Shown: in pieces, positions 1 through 8,749 of the stretch
How positions within the stretch are numbered: position 1 is the stretch's first letter
Layout: each line of letters opens with the position of its first letter
NCBI GenBank assembly: GCA_910585905.1
Contig: CAJUID010000012.1
Location: 1 to 64,000, forward strand
Origin: an uncultured Lachnospiraceae bacterium
GTDB lineage: Bacteria > Bacillota > Clostridia > Lachnospirales > Lachnospiraceae
Direction: 5' to 3'
DNA length: 64,000 nucleotides
Program-made: the position numbers and the translations under genes
The notes under the pieces: generated by a model
What the model was told of the DNA's origin: nothing
Databases searched by the model: none
The model's input: only the letters and a program-made list of their open reading frames with translations

Positions 1-159
1 TTTCCTGTAAAGGTGGTGTTTGTTCACAATTTATTCATTCATGCGTTTGTCCTGAATGCTAGCCCAGAGATGCAGCATGTACTTTTTTATCTACAACCAA
101 TCTATAGAGAATTTTTAGTTATCGTCCTAAAAATGTATCCTGCCTGCATTTTTAACATG

Positions 160-1050
160 TTATCCTTTTGGCTGTAACTGTTTTAGAAAGGTGAGTGGTG
201 TCATGTCGTATTTTTTCTTAAATGCCCTATGAAAATAAGAGAGATTTCGAAACCCAACGGATAGGGAAACATCCATGATGGAGGAATTTCCTTGCTCAAA
301 CATTTCTACAGATTTTTCTAGCCTCAAATTATTTATGTATTCTACGCAGGTCATATTCATATGTTTTTTGAAAAACCGCATAAAGTGATATTCACTGAAA
401 TAACATAATTTTGCTAGCTCGGATATCGAAATCGGTTCGGGATAATGAAGTTCGATATAATCAAGCACAAGCTTTAGTTTGCCGGAAGATGTTCTGGCAT
501 CGGGGGATGTGCTTTTTTTGCTGAATTGGAGCAGTAGAAAGACTGCCTGTAATAGTAGAGATTTTAATGCCAATTCATATCCGATTTCTGTTCCATTATA
601 GAGAGAGGTTATCTTGCGGAATATGTCTAATAGTGAGGGATATGCTGGGTGCATTGGCGTAATCAGGCAGGGCATGGAAAGTTCCTGGTTCATGATTGGC
701 ACAAGATAGCGTGTGGAACAAATATCTGTTGAATTGCCGCCCAGAAAATTTGTATGGAATACATAAGTCTCAGAAATCATTTCCTTACATCTATCAATTG
801 AAATGGAATGAAGAACAAGAGGTGGAATAAATAGAAGATCCCCTTCGTTTACCTGGTAATCAATTAAATCCACCTGATAGAGGCAGTTTCCTTTTGTAAT
901 AAAGGTAAGTTCTGCTTCTTCGTGCCAATGGGTAATGACTGTTTGGTGCCCAGGAGTAAGTTTTGTAATATATTTTTGCATGGGAAAGAAGGATTCTCCA
1001 TGTTTGGCATCCTCTTTTTGGGTCAGTGCGAGTGCGTGTAGTTTTTTCAT
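160..1050 (-). CDS. AraC-family transcriptional regulator
   Basis: A 296-residue regulator with an N-terminal cupin-like sensor half (HWHEEAEL metal/sugar pocket type motif, then a stretch ending VLHSIS) and a C-terminal AraC DNA-binding region of two helix-turn-helices (ISISELAKLCYFSEYHF and IMDVSLSVGFRNLSYFHRAF). The start is placed at 1050 because GGAGAGG lies 8 nt upstream; the longer open frame to 1155 has no such site. It is divergent from the alpha-glucosidase gene, so I infer that it senses an oligosaccharide and controls that gene. This pairing of an AraC regulator with a sugar hydrolase is common in gut Firmicutes. The specific inducer cannot be read from the sequence. Confidence 0.92.
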   Translation of the reverse strand: MKKLHALALTQKEDAKHGESFFPMQKYITKLTPGHQTVITHWHEEAELTFITKGNCLYQVDLIDYQVNEGDLLFIPPLVLHSISIDRCKEMISETYVFHTNFLGGNSTDICSTRYLVPIMNQELSMPCLITPMHPAYPSLLDIFRKITSLYNGTEIGYELALKSLLLQAVFLLLQFSKKSTSPDARTSSGKLKLVLDYIELHYPEPISISELAKLCYFSEYHFMRFFKKHMNMTCVEYINNLRLEKSVEMFEQGNSSIMDVSLSVGFRNLSYFHRAFKKKYDMTPLTFLKQLQPKG

Positions 1051-1160
1051 TGTTGTTTCCTCTCCAAAATAGTTACTATTCATGGCCAGTCTAAACAGTA
1101 TGCGTAAAAACCAGGCCGCCTCACAATAAGGGCAGTATTGTGTTATAACAGGCAAATATA

Positions 1161-1228
1161 TTGCAAGAATAAATGAGCAGCCCTATATACAATAGCAGTA
1201 TAATACAATGAGTGAACGGATACAATAG
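1161..1228 (+). promoter_or_regulatory. Promoter and direct repeats upstream of the alpha-glucosidase
   Basis: A promoter-like pair TTGCAA (1161-1166) and TATATA (1184-1189) has 17-nt spacing. A motif ATACAAT recurs at 1187, 1203 and 1220, a regular 16-17 bp spacing on the same strand. AraC-type regulators usually bind direct repeats, so these are candidate sites for the divergent regulator. The positions downstream of or over the -10 would suggest repression by binding there, unless the alternative TATAAT at 1199-1204 is the true -10. Inference only. Confidence 0.45.
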
Positions 1229-1280
1229 TTAATTGGACAGCGGAAGCAGGTGTTTCGCATGGAAAGAAGGGAGGATTATT

Positions 1281-2957
1281 ATGGATAGGAAATGGTGGCA
1301 TGATAAGGTTGCATATCAGATTTATCCAAAGAGTTTTTTGGATACAAATGGGGACGGAATTGGTGATTTAAGGGGAATTATATCTAAACTGGATTATTTA
1401 AAAGAGCTGGGAATTGATATTATCTGGCTATCTCCAATTTATAAATCACCATTTGTAGACCAAGGGTATGATATTGCGGATTATTACGCGATAGCAGAAG
1501 AGTTTGGGACGATGGAAGAATTTGATGAATTGCTCGCAGAGGCAAAAAAACGGGAAATGTATATTATAATGGATTTGGTGATCAATCATTGTTCCGATCA
1601 GCATGAATGGTTTCAAAAGGCACTGGCGAACCCTGAAGGGAAGTACGCAGATTATTTCTATTTTCGGAAAGGGAAAAATGGCAATCCTCCAAGTAATTAC
1701 CGCTCCTACTTTGGGGGGAGTTGCTGGGAGCCGGTTCCTGGGACAGACAAATATTATTTACATATGTTTGCAAAAGAGCAGCCTGACCTAAACTGGGAGA
1801 ACCAGGAATTAAGACAGGAACTTTACAATATGGTAAATTGGTGGTTAGAAAAGGGGTTAGCAGGATTTCGCATTGATGCAATCATCAATATTAAAAAGGA
1901 TTTAGAGTTTCCATCTTTTGACCCAGATGGGCCGGATGGATTGGCAGGCTGCTGGAAGATGGTAGAGAGTGTTGATGGCATTGGAGAATATTTGGAGGAC
2001 TTAAAGAAGAATACATTCCAAAAGTATGATGCTTTTACCGTTGCAGAAGTTTTTAATATGAAAAAGGGAGAACTGCAGAAGTTTATTGGAAAGGATGGAT
2101 ACTTTTCTACTATTTTTGATTTTAGTGCACATTGCCTTAGTGACGGGAAACATGGCTGGTATGACGCCCCACAGATTGATTTTAAGGAGTGGAGGGAAAC
2201 GGTTATAAACTCACAGCTTGAAGTGCAAAAGTGCGGCTTTGAGGCAAATATTATTGAAAATCATGATGAGCCAAGAGGTGCATCTCGCTTTTTGCCTGAA
2301 TATGCTGTCAATCCAGATGGGATAAAAATGCTTGGGACAATCAATATACTGCTTCGTGGAATTCCATTTATTTATCAGGGGCAGGAGATTGGGATGCAAA
2401 ATGCAGTATGGAACAGTATTGAGGAATATGATGACATCAATACGAAAGATCAGTATGATATTGCAAGAAAAGCAGGTCTTACTGACCAGGAAGCATTGGC
2501 GGCATGCGGAAGGATGAGCCGTGATAATGCGAGAACACCGGTACAATGGAGCCATACTGAAAATGCTGGCTTTACAGTGGGAACGCCATGGCTAAAAGTA
2601 AATTCCAATTATAAAGAGATTAATGTGGAAGATCAAGAGAAGGACGAAGATTCAATTTTAAATTACTACCGGAGGTTGATCAGGCTACGCAAGTCTGAAG
2701 AATTTAGGGAGATTTTTACCTACGGCGAGTTTGTTCCAGTATATCATGATACTGAAAACATTATGGCATATTACCGCTTAGACGGGGATAGAAGAATTCT
2801 GGTAGCGGCTAATTTTGGAAAAGAGGCGGCTGAGATCGAGTTTGAGTATCCGATTAAAAAGATGATTTTATCCAACCAGAAAGGGGTGGAAATTGAAGAA
2901 GGGAAGCGGGGACTGCGGCTAGAAAGCTGCCAAGTAGTGATTTTAGAATGTGAATAG
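1281..2957 (+). CDS. GH13 alpha-glucosidase (oligo-1,6/alpha-1,4 type)
   Basis: A 558-residue cytoplasmic glycoside hydrolase of family 13, subfamily 31 type, releasing glucose from short alpha-glucans. The conserved regions are all visible: DLVINH (98-103), QPDLNW (168-172), GFRIDA (195-200) with nucleophile D199, acid/base E256 in VAEVF, and NHDEPR with H328/D329. There is no signal peptide. Residue 200 is Ala; in characterised relatives Val here favours alpha-1,6 and Ala/Thr favours alpha-1,4 bonds, so maltose-type substrates are likely (inference). The start at 1281 has GGGAGG 6 nt upstream; an upstream in-frame start at 1233 lacks one. It stands alone, divergent from an AraC regulator. 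Confidence 0.95.
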   Translation: MDRKWWHDKVAYQIYPKSFLDTNGDGIGDLRGIISKLDYLKELGIDIIWLSPIYKSPFVDQGYDIADYYAIAEEFGTMEEFDELLAEAKKREMYIIMDLVINHCSDQHEWFQKALANPEGKYADYFYFRKGKNGNPPSNYRSYFGGSCWEPVPGTDKYYLHMFAKEQPDLNWENQELRQELYNMVNWWLEKGLAGFRIDAIINIKKDLEFPSFDPDGPDGLAGCWKMVESVDGIGEYLEDLKKNTFQKYDAFTVAEVFNMKKGELQKFIGKDGYFSTIFDFSAHCLSDGKHGWYDAPQIDFKEWRETVINSQLEVQKCGFEANIIENHDEPRGASRFLPEYAVNPDGIKMLGTINILLRGIPFIYQGQEIGMQNAVWNSIEEYDDINTKDQYDIARKAGLTDQEALAACGRMSRDNARTPVQWSHTENAGFTVGTPWLKVNSNYKEINVEDQEKDEDSILNYYRRLIRLRKSEEFREIFTYGEFVPVYHDTENIMAYYRLDGDRRILVAANFGKEAAEIEFEYPIKKMILSNQKGVEIEEGKRGLRLESCQVVILECE

Positions 2958-3030
2958 ATGACGTTCCACTGATTCGAAAAGCATTTTCTGTTGAAGTGTC
3001 CTGGTTAGATTTATTCCCGCGAAGCAACGA

Positions 3031-3152
3031 GCCAAGCGCGAGCTTGCTCGCATTTGGCGACTGCCGCGAGGGTCAAATACCCCGCCCCTCTGGGGCGAAC
3101 TTGCTAAAAAGAAGCTAAGTCATGCCCCGTTGCTTGCAGCGGGGTATTTGAC
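3031..3152. repeat. Multi-hairpin intergenic element
   Basis: The 255-bp gap between the glucosidase and the convergent metal regulator holds nested inverted repeats. A hairpin runs 3031-3058 (GCCAA..GCGAG, loop CTTG). Arms GTCAAATACCCCGC (3072-3085) and its exact complement (3139-3152) enclose a second hairpin GCCCC-TCT-GGGGC (3084-3096). The region is GC-richer than its surroundings and codes for nothing visible. It resembles a REP/MITE-like dispersed element and may also act as a two-way terminator; only one copy lies in this window. Confidence 0.6.
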
Positions 3153-3212
3153 TCGGCTTAGTGCAACAACCCCTGTTTTTTGTATCAAATACACTATATT
3201 ATTAATTATGCC

Positions 3213-3575
3213 TTAAAAAGCACAATTCTTTTTGATGGCTTCAAAGCTTTCTTTGCTAACTACATGTTCAATGCGGCAAGCATCCTGGGCAGCTATTTTG
3301 GCATCTACCCCCAGACTGATCAGCCAGCCCGTTAAAAATTCATGCCTTTCATAAATCATTTCTGCAATTTCCCGGCCGCTTTCTGTAAGGAAAATATAAC
3401 CTTGTTCCATGATAGTAATATATTTTTTTTCTTTTAGGTTTTTCATTGCAATGCTTACGCTGGGTTTTTTGTATCCCAGCTCCGTTGCGATATCAACAGA
3501 ACGGACAACTGGAAGTCTTTTGCTTAGGATCAGTATTGTTTCTAAATAATTTTCTGCGGATTCGTTTGTTTTCAT
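3213..3575 (-). CDS. DtxR/MntR-family metal-dependent repressor
   Basis: A 120-residue regulator: winged helix (residues 5-65, with SVDIATELGYKKPSVSIAM as recognition helix) followed by the metal-binding/dimer domain, and no SH3-like third domain. Aligning by eye with MntR and DtxR, the ligands are N9, E12, H78, C100, E103, H104. The Cys at 100 matches DtxR (Fe-type) rather than the Glu of MntR. I infer an iron-responsive repressor, although Asn at position 9 is unlike either. The start at 3575 is chosen for GGAGG six bases upstream; the longer frame has no ribosome site. No transporter gene lies next to it, so its targets are elsewhere. Confidence 0.88.
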   Translation of the reverse strand: MKTNESAENYLETILILSKRLPVVRSVDIATELGYKKPSVSIAMKNLKEKKYITIMEQGYIFLTESGREIAEMIYERHEFLTGWLISLGVDAKIAAQDACRIEHVVSKESFEAIKKNCAF

Positions 3576-3776
3576 ATGCTTCCTCCATCTAAATGCAATC
3601 CCAATATACCGTTTTGCAGTAAAAAACTTATCTCTAGTATACCCCATATAAACAAGGTTTGTCAAAAAGCCAGCAAGTACATATTTTTTGACGGACAACT
3701 GAAAATTGTTATCGAATTCGCTGGCTGTGAATGAAAAAAAGAAATACCGCTGCCCTGGGAATGGTCTTGGAATTTC

Positions 3777-3806
3777 TTGCATGATAGCAGGGTTTTATGC
3801 TACAAT
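3777..3806 (+). promoter_or_regulatory. Promoter for the FtsA-like gene
   Basis: TTGCAT (3777-3782) and TACAAT (3801-3806) are 18 nt apart, with an extended TG motif one base before the -10. Transcription would start near 3813, giving a leader of about 70 nt before the chosen start codon at 3883. This supports starting the protein at 3883, not at the earlier open-frame position 3706, which lies upstream of the promoter. Confidence 0.5.
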
Positions 3807-3882
3807 GCAATATGGTAAGGTGTCTTTTGGCAGTATGCCGGATGGACATGAATTACGTGAAAGCGAGGAGGTTTCCCAGAAG

Positions 3883-6135
3883 ATGGATTCGGTTACAAAT
3901 GTTGTAAGGGATACGAAGATAGATATGACACATGTTCCAGAAAATCTAGTGTTTGGGCTGGATATCGGGACAAGAAGCATTGTGGGGACAGTTGGTTATA
4001 AAAATAGCACAAGAGGTTTTGTGGTGGTAGCACAGGTTGCTATGGAACATGAGACGAGAGCTATGATTGATGGGCAGATTCATGATATTGGGCAAGTAGC
4101 GGAAACGATTGGCAGGATTCGGGGATGTCTTGAAGATATGACAGGGAGGCGTTTTACCGATGTCTGTATTGCTGCGGCTGGCCGTGTCTTAAAGACGGTG
4201 GAGGCATCAGCGGAGATGCATTTTAATGCAGAAAATGTAGTGACGAGTGAACAAATCTACTCTTTAAATATGTTGGGTGTGGAAAATGCATACGAAAGCC
4301 TAAGGCAAAATTTGGAATCAGATGATTTGAAATTTTACTGTGTTGGATATTCTGTAAAACAATATTATCAGAATGATTATCCGATTTCCAATTTGGAGGG
4401 GCATAAGTGTACCAATATCCGTACAGAGCTGATTGCAACATTCCTTCCTGATGAGGTTGTAGATGGGCTATATGCGGCGGTAGAGCGTGCCGGGCTTTAT
4501 GTGGCAAATCTGACATTGGAGCCAATTGCCGCGATTAATGTTGCGATACCTGAAAAATATCGTTTACTAAATATTGCCTTGGTTGATGTGGGGGCAGGGA
4601 CATCTGATATATCAATTACAAGAGATGGGAGTATTATTGCGTACGGTATGATCCCGTGTGCAGGGGATGAGCTGACTGAGAAGATTGCCAAGCAGTACCT
4701 GACTGATTTTTCGGAGGCAGACAGGATGAAATGTGCCAGCAGCAGCCAGGAGGAAGTGACGTACCATGACATTATGGGGCTGCCGCAGAAAATATCTTCC
4801 GAAGAGTTGATTGCTTCGGTAGATGAAACTGTAAAAATGATAACTAAGAGCGTATCAGACAAAATTATTGAGTTAAATGGGGGCAAAGCGGTCAGCGCTA
4901 TTTTCGTGGTTGGCGGTGGCGGTAAAATAGGAGGTTTTACGGAGAGCCTTGCGGAATATCAGGGAATTCAGAAAGAGAGGGTAGCTCTCCGCGGTTCTGA
5001 AGTTCTTGGCAATGTGAAATTTATTCAGGAAAATGTAAAAGTAGATTCTCTTTTAGTAACGCCAATAGGAATCTGCCTGAATTTTTATGAGCAGAGAAAT
5101 AATTTCATTTTTGTAACGGTCAATGGAGAGCGCATCAAATTGTATGATAACAATAAGCTCACAATTATGGATGCTGCGATGCAGATTGGCTTTCCGAATG
5201 AGGAATTGTTTCCACAGCGCGGCGATGCAATTACCTATTATGTCAATGGGGAAAAGCGCATGGTTCGCGGTGAGCCGGGCGAGGCTGCGGTGATTCATAT
5301 AAATGGCAAGGTGACAGGAATTAACACATCCATTGAATCTAATGATAAAATTGAAATAAGCGCATCTACAAAGGGTGCTGCTGCGGAGCTTGCAATTGGC
5401 AAGCTGCCAGAGTTTAAATCCACACTTAACTTTTATTTTAATGGAAGAAAAATTACCTGCTCGCGTTTAGTATCAGTAAACGGCGAGTTGGTTTCTGAGT
5501 TTTATAGTGTAAAGGATGAGGATAAGATTGAGATACTGGATTATTATACATTAAAGCAGGTTCTGGAATTTATGGATATTATACAGTACACAAATCTATC
5601 GGTGAATAATATGCCTGCGGATATGAATACGAAGGTGTATGATAATTTTACAATCCTATGCGATATGGAGGAACAGATTCCAACAACATATGTTGCAGAA
5701 CGATTTGTCTCAGAGGAGATTGTGCTGCCGGATGAGGAGGAAGATGGTATAACGCCAGAGGAAGAGGAAAATACGGAAGAGAGAGGTCAAGAACATAAGC
5801 CTGAGCCACAGCAGCAGGCAGAAGAGTCCGTCTATGCAGATACAGCGGCACCACAGGAAAATGATAGGAAACTGGAATCAAAACCAGTAGCAAAGGCATC
5901 AAGCCAGGAGGTGTATACTGGGGGGTCTAGGGAAATTTCCGTGGTGGTAAATGGAGAAGCGGTGGTTCTTAGGAATAAGGCAAATTATATTTTAGTGGAT
6001 GTGTTAGATTTTTATCCGATCGATACATCTGTGGCGCATGGGGATCATCTGGAGCTTGCTGTCAATGGAGTAGCATGCGATTTCACGCATCCGGTAGAGC
6101 CAGGAGACCAGGTTCGGCTGGAATGGGTTGACTAA
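3883..6135 (+). CDS. FtsA/PilM-like actin-fold ATPase with long C-terminal extension
   Basis: A 750-residue protein. Residues 20-360 carry the actin-fold ATPase: phosphate-1 loop DIGTRS (27-32), phosphate-2 loop DVGAGTSD (235-242) and adenosine motif VGGGGKIGG (343-351). The usual FtsA is about 420 residues; here about 390 more follow. They contain repeated beta-rich units that each begin with a VNGE/FNGR turn, then an acidic Gln/Glu-rich linker (about 610-670) and a last beta unit. It lacks the amphipathic membrane-anchor tail of canonical FtsA, so the role in division is inferred from family, not shown. A variant of this type is typical of clostridia. The start has AGGAGG 11 nt upstream. 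Confidence 0.85.
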   Translation: MDSVTNVVRDTKIDMTHVPENLVFGLDIGTRSIVGTVGYKNSTRGFVVVAQVAMEHETRAMIDGQIHDIGQVAETIGRIRGCLEDMTGRRFTDVCIAAAGRVLKTVEASAEMHFNAENVVTSEQIYSLNMLGVENAYESLRQNLESDDLKFYCVGYSVKQYYQNDYPISNLEGHKCTNIRTELIATFLPDEVVDGLYAAVERAGLYVANLTLEPIAAINVAIPEKYRLLNIALVDVGAGTSDISITRDGSIIAYGMIPCAGDELTEKIAKQYLTDFSEADRMKCASSSQEEVTYHDIMGLPQKISSEELIASVDETVKMITKSVSDKIIELNGGKAVSAIFVVGGGGKIGGFTESLAEYQGIQKERVALRGSEVLGNVKFIQENVKVDSLLVTPIGICLNFYEQRNNFIFVTVNGERIKLYDNNKLTIMDAAMQIGFPNEELFPQRGDAITYYVNGEKRMVRGEPGEAAVIHINGKVTGINTSIESNDKIEISASTKGAAAELAIGKLPEFKSTLNFYFNGRKITCSRLVSVNGELVSEFYSVKDEDKIEILDYYTLKQVLEFMDIIQYTNLSVNNMPADMNTKVYDNFTILCDMEEQIPTTYVAERFVSEEIVLPDEEEDGITPEEEENTEERGQEHKPEPQQQAEESVYADTAAPQENDRKLESKPVAKASSQEVYTGGSREISVVVNGEAVVLRNKANYILVDVLDFYPIDTSVAHGDHLELAVNGVACDFTHPVEPGDQVRLEWVD

Positions 6136-6165
6136 AAGAAAGGCGTGTGTGCGTAGGAGGAAAGT

Positions 6166-6960
6166 ATGAGAGTTTGCAGTATTGCCAGCGGCAGCAGTGG
6201 TAACTGTATTTATGTTGGAGATGAGAAGAACCATATTTTGATAGATGCGGGAATCAGCAGGAAAAGGATTGTGGAGGGATTGAACCAGATTGGGGTGGCA
6301 CCGGAGAAACTGGATGCTATTTTTGTCACCCATGAACATAGCGACCATATTCAGGGAATTGGCATGATGGTAAAAATGTTTGGCACTCCTGTTTTTGCAA
6401 CAGGGGGAACATTGGACGGCATATGCCTAAAAGATACAAAAGGAATGATCAGTAAAGAGAAGCTATATCAGGTATATTCCGATGAATCCGTTTGGATAGG
6501 GAACCTGAAAGTGACTCCGTTCCGTATGTCGCATGATGCTGCTGAGCCCGTGTGTTACAGTGTGGAGAGTGCAGGGCAGAAGGTTGGCATGGCAACAGAT
6601 TTGGGCATGTTTGATGAATATATTGTGGAACATCTCGCAGGTAGTGATATCCTTCTTTTGGAGGCAAACCACGATATTAGTATGTTGGAGGCGGGGAAAT
6701 ATCCGTATCATTTAAAATGCCGTATTTTAAGCAGCAGAGGACATTTGTCAAATGAGGCTTCCGGCAGGTTATTGTGCCGTTTGTCAGGAAACAGGCTGCG
6801 CTATGCGTTTTTGGCACATCTGTCAAAAGAAAACAATTATCCGCAATTGGCATATGAGGCGGTAAAATGCCAGATTTGGGAGGAAATGGGAATCAATAAA
6901 CTCCCTTTTGAACTGATGGTAGCAGAGCGGGACAAGCCGTCACAGATGGTAGTCCTTTGA
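6166..6960 (+). CDS. walJ: Metallo-beta-lactamase-fold exonuclease WalJ/YycJ
   Basis: A 264-residue cytoplasmic metallo-beta-lactamase-fold protein. The start MRVCSIASGSSGNC is characteristic of YycJ/WalJ, and the metal site HEHSDH is at residues 56-61, with later His/Asp ligands in MSHDAAEPVCY, MATDLG and AHLSKENN. WalJ is a double-strand DNA 5'-3' exonuclease linked to mismatch repair and to coordination of division with replication. In Bacilli it sits beside walRK; here those genes are absent and it follows the FtsA-like gene by 30 bp, probably in one transcript. Confidence 0.93.
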   Translation: MRVCSIASGSSGNCIYVGDEKNHILIDAGISRKRIVEGLNQIGVAPEKLDAIFVTHEHSDHIQGIGMMVKMFGTPVFATGGTLDGICLKDTKGMISKEKLYQVYSDESVWIGNLKVTPFRMSHDAAEPVCYSVESAGQKVGMATDLGMFDEYIVEHLAGSDILLLEANHDISMLEAGKYPYHLKCRILSSRGHLSNEASGRLLCRLSGNRLRYAFLAHLSKENNYPQLAYEAVKCQIWEEMGINKLPFELMVAERDKPSQMVVL

Positions 6961-7065
6961 TATAAACTGTGTCTGGCACACAAGGTGCGGTTTTTATACC
7001 AAAATAATTTGTTCCATTATTTGGTACCCTTGAATAAAAAAGTGTGCAGAAATGAGGATTTGATC

Positions 7066-7338
7066 ATGAAAAAGACAGTTATTACCGTAGTAGGAAGAGA
7101 TAGTGTGGGGATTATTGCAAAAACATGTACGTATCTGGCAGATAATCAGATTAATATTCTGGATATTTCTCAGACAATTGTTGATGGTTTTTTCAATATG
7201 ATGATGATTGTAGATATCGCTGCCTGCGGGAAAGAATTTGGTGTGATGGCAGATGAGTTGGAAAAGCTGGGTGAAGAGATGGGCTGTATTGTAAAGGCAC
7301 AGAGAGAGGACATTTTTGATAAGATGCATAGAATCTAA
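7066..7338 (+). CDS. ACT-domain protein, UPF0237 family
   Basis: A 90-residue protein made of one complete ACT fold (KKTVITVVGRDSVGIIAKT at the N-terminus, then the ILDISQTIVDGFFNMMM strand-helix-strand). ACT domains bind small ligands such as amino acids. This family is nearly always next to the PFL/UPF0210 gene, as here, with 20 bp between them, so the two probably work together, perhaps as sensor and enzyme. The start at 7066 follows GAGGAT; the longer frame to 6985 has no support. The biochemical role is unknown. Confidence 0.9.
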   Translation: MKKTVITVVGRDSVGIIAKTCTYLADNQINILDISQTIVDGFFNMMMIVDIAACGKEFGVMADELEKLGEEMGCIVKAQREDIFDKMHRI

Positions 7339-7358
7339 TAGAAGGGAAACGATAGGAT

Positions 7359-8723
7359 ATGATTAATATATATGAGGTTTTGGAAACCAATGAGATGATT
7401 GAAAAGGAAAATCTGGATGTCCGTACAATCACATTGGGAATTAGCCTTTTAAACTGCATTGATACGGATGTGGACCGGCTCTGTGAAAAGATATACGGGC
7501 GGATTACTTCGGTAGCAAAAGATTTGGTTTCCACGGGAAAAGATATTGAAAAGGAATATGGAATTCCAATTGTAAATAAAAGGATTTCTGTCACCCCGAT
7601 TGCCCTTGTTGGCGGTTCTGCCTGCAAAACGCCAGAGGATTATGTAAAGGTTGCCCATGCTCTTGATAGGGCAGCAAAGGACACAGGGGTGAATTTTATC
7701 GGTGGTTATAGTGCATTGGTATCAAAGGGAATGACAAAAAGTGATGAGCTTTTGATCCAGTCAATTCCGCAGGCACTGGCTGAGACCGATTTTGTCTGCA
7801 GTTCAGTAAACCTTGGCTCTACAAAGACGGGGCTGAATATGGATGCGGTTAAGATAATGGGGGAAGTTATTTTAGAGACGGCCAGGAAAACACAAGAAAA
7901 GGATAGTATTGGCTGTGCCAAGCTAGTTGTTTTTTGTAATGCGCCAGATGACAACCCTTTTATGGCGGGTGCTTTCCACGGTGTGACAGAGGCAGATGAG
8001 ATTATTAATGTTGGCGTTAGTGGGCCGGGGGTTATGCGAAAAGCATTGGAATCGGTTCGCGGGGCTGATTTCGGGACACTTTGTGAGAAGGTAAAAAAGA
8101 CTGCTTTTAAGATAACCCGTGTCGGCCAGTTGGTAGCCAAAGAGGCTTCCCAGAGACTTGGCATTCCATTTGGAATTATTGATCTGTCTCTGGCACCAAC
8201 TCCAGCAGTTGGAGATAGTATTGCGGATATTTTTGAGGAAATGGGTTTACAGCGCGCTGGTGCGCCAGGGACAACCGCAGCGCTTGCCCTGCTCAATGAT
8301 CAGGTGAAAAAGGGCGGTGTTATGGCTTCATCGTATGTAGGTGGGCTGAGTGGTGCATTTATTCCGGTTAGTGAGGATCAGGGAATGATCCATGCAGTAA
8401 CAGAAGGGGCGTTGACATTGGAAAAACTGGAGGCAATGACTTGTGTCTGCTCTGTTGGGCTTGATATGATTGCTATTCCAGGGAATACAAAACCGTCTTC
8501 GATTTCGGGGATTATTGCGGATGAGATGGCAATCGGCATGGTAAATCAGAAAACAACAGCGGTGCGCCTCATTCCGGTTATAGGAAAAGAGGTGGGTGAG
8601 ACAGCAGAGTTTGGAGGGCTGCTTGGCTATGCGCCGGTGATGCCAGTCAACCAGTTTGACTGCAGTAGTTTTATCAATCGAGGTGGAAGAATACCAGCGC
8701 CAATTCACAGTTTTAAAAATTAA
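7359..8723 (+). CDS. PFL-fold protein, UPF0210 (DUF711) family
   Basis: A 454-residue protein matching the UPF0210 family at full length, starting [14 protein letters not shown] and containing the conserved stretches [30 protein letters not shown] and [11 protein letters not shown]. Structures of this family show a fold related to pyruvate formate-lyase and ribonucleotide reductase, yet no reaction has been established. I see no glycyl-radical motif. It is co-transcribed with the preceding ACT protein. Confidence 0.93.
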   Translation: MINIYEVLETNEMIEKENLDVRTITLGISLLNCIDTDVDRLCEKIYGRITSVAKDLVSTGKDIEKEYGIPIVNKRISVTPIALVGGSACKTPEDYVKVAHALDRAAKDTGVNFIGGYSALVSKGMTKSDELLIQSIPQALAETDFVCSSVNLGSTKTGLNMDAVKIMGEVILETARKTQEKDSIGCAKLVVFCNAPDDNPFMAGAFHGVTEADEIINVGVSGPGVMRKALESVRGADFGTLCEKVKKTAFKITRVGQLVAKEASQRLGIPFGIIDLSLAPTPAVGDSIADIFEEMGLQRAGAPGTTAALALLNDQVKKGGVMASSYVGGLSGAFIPVSEDQGMIHAVTEGALTLEKLEAMTCVCSVGLDMIAIPGNTKPSSISGIIADEMAIGMVNQKTTAVRLIPVIGKEVGETAEFGGLLGYAPVMPVNQFDCSSFINRGGRIPAPIHSFKN

Positions 8724-8749
8724 ATAATAGAGTAAAGAGGATAAGGCTT

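Noticed and set aside
1..175. Plus-strand frame open from the window edge for 57 codons
   Set aside because: No recognisable protein features, heavy in Phe/Val/Leu as AT-rich DNA would give, and its end overlaps the 3' end of the AraC gene.
3706..3882. Upstream extension of the FtsA-like frame
   Set aside because: It begins before the promoter, has no ribosome site and does not read like protein.
7706..8296. 196-codon minus-strand frame
   Set aside because: Antisense to the PFL-family gene, with no ribosome site; an effect of codon use.
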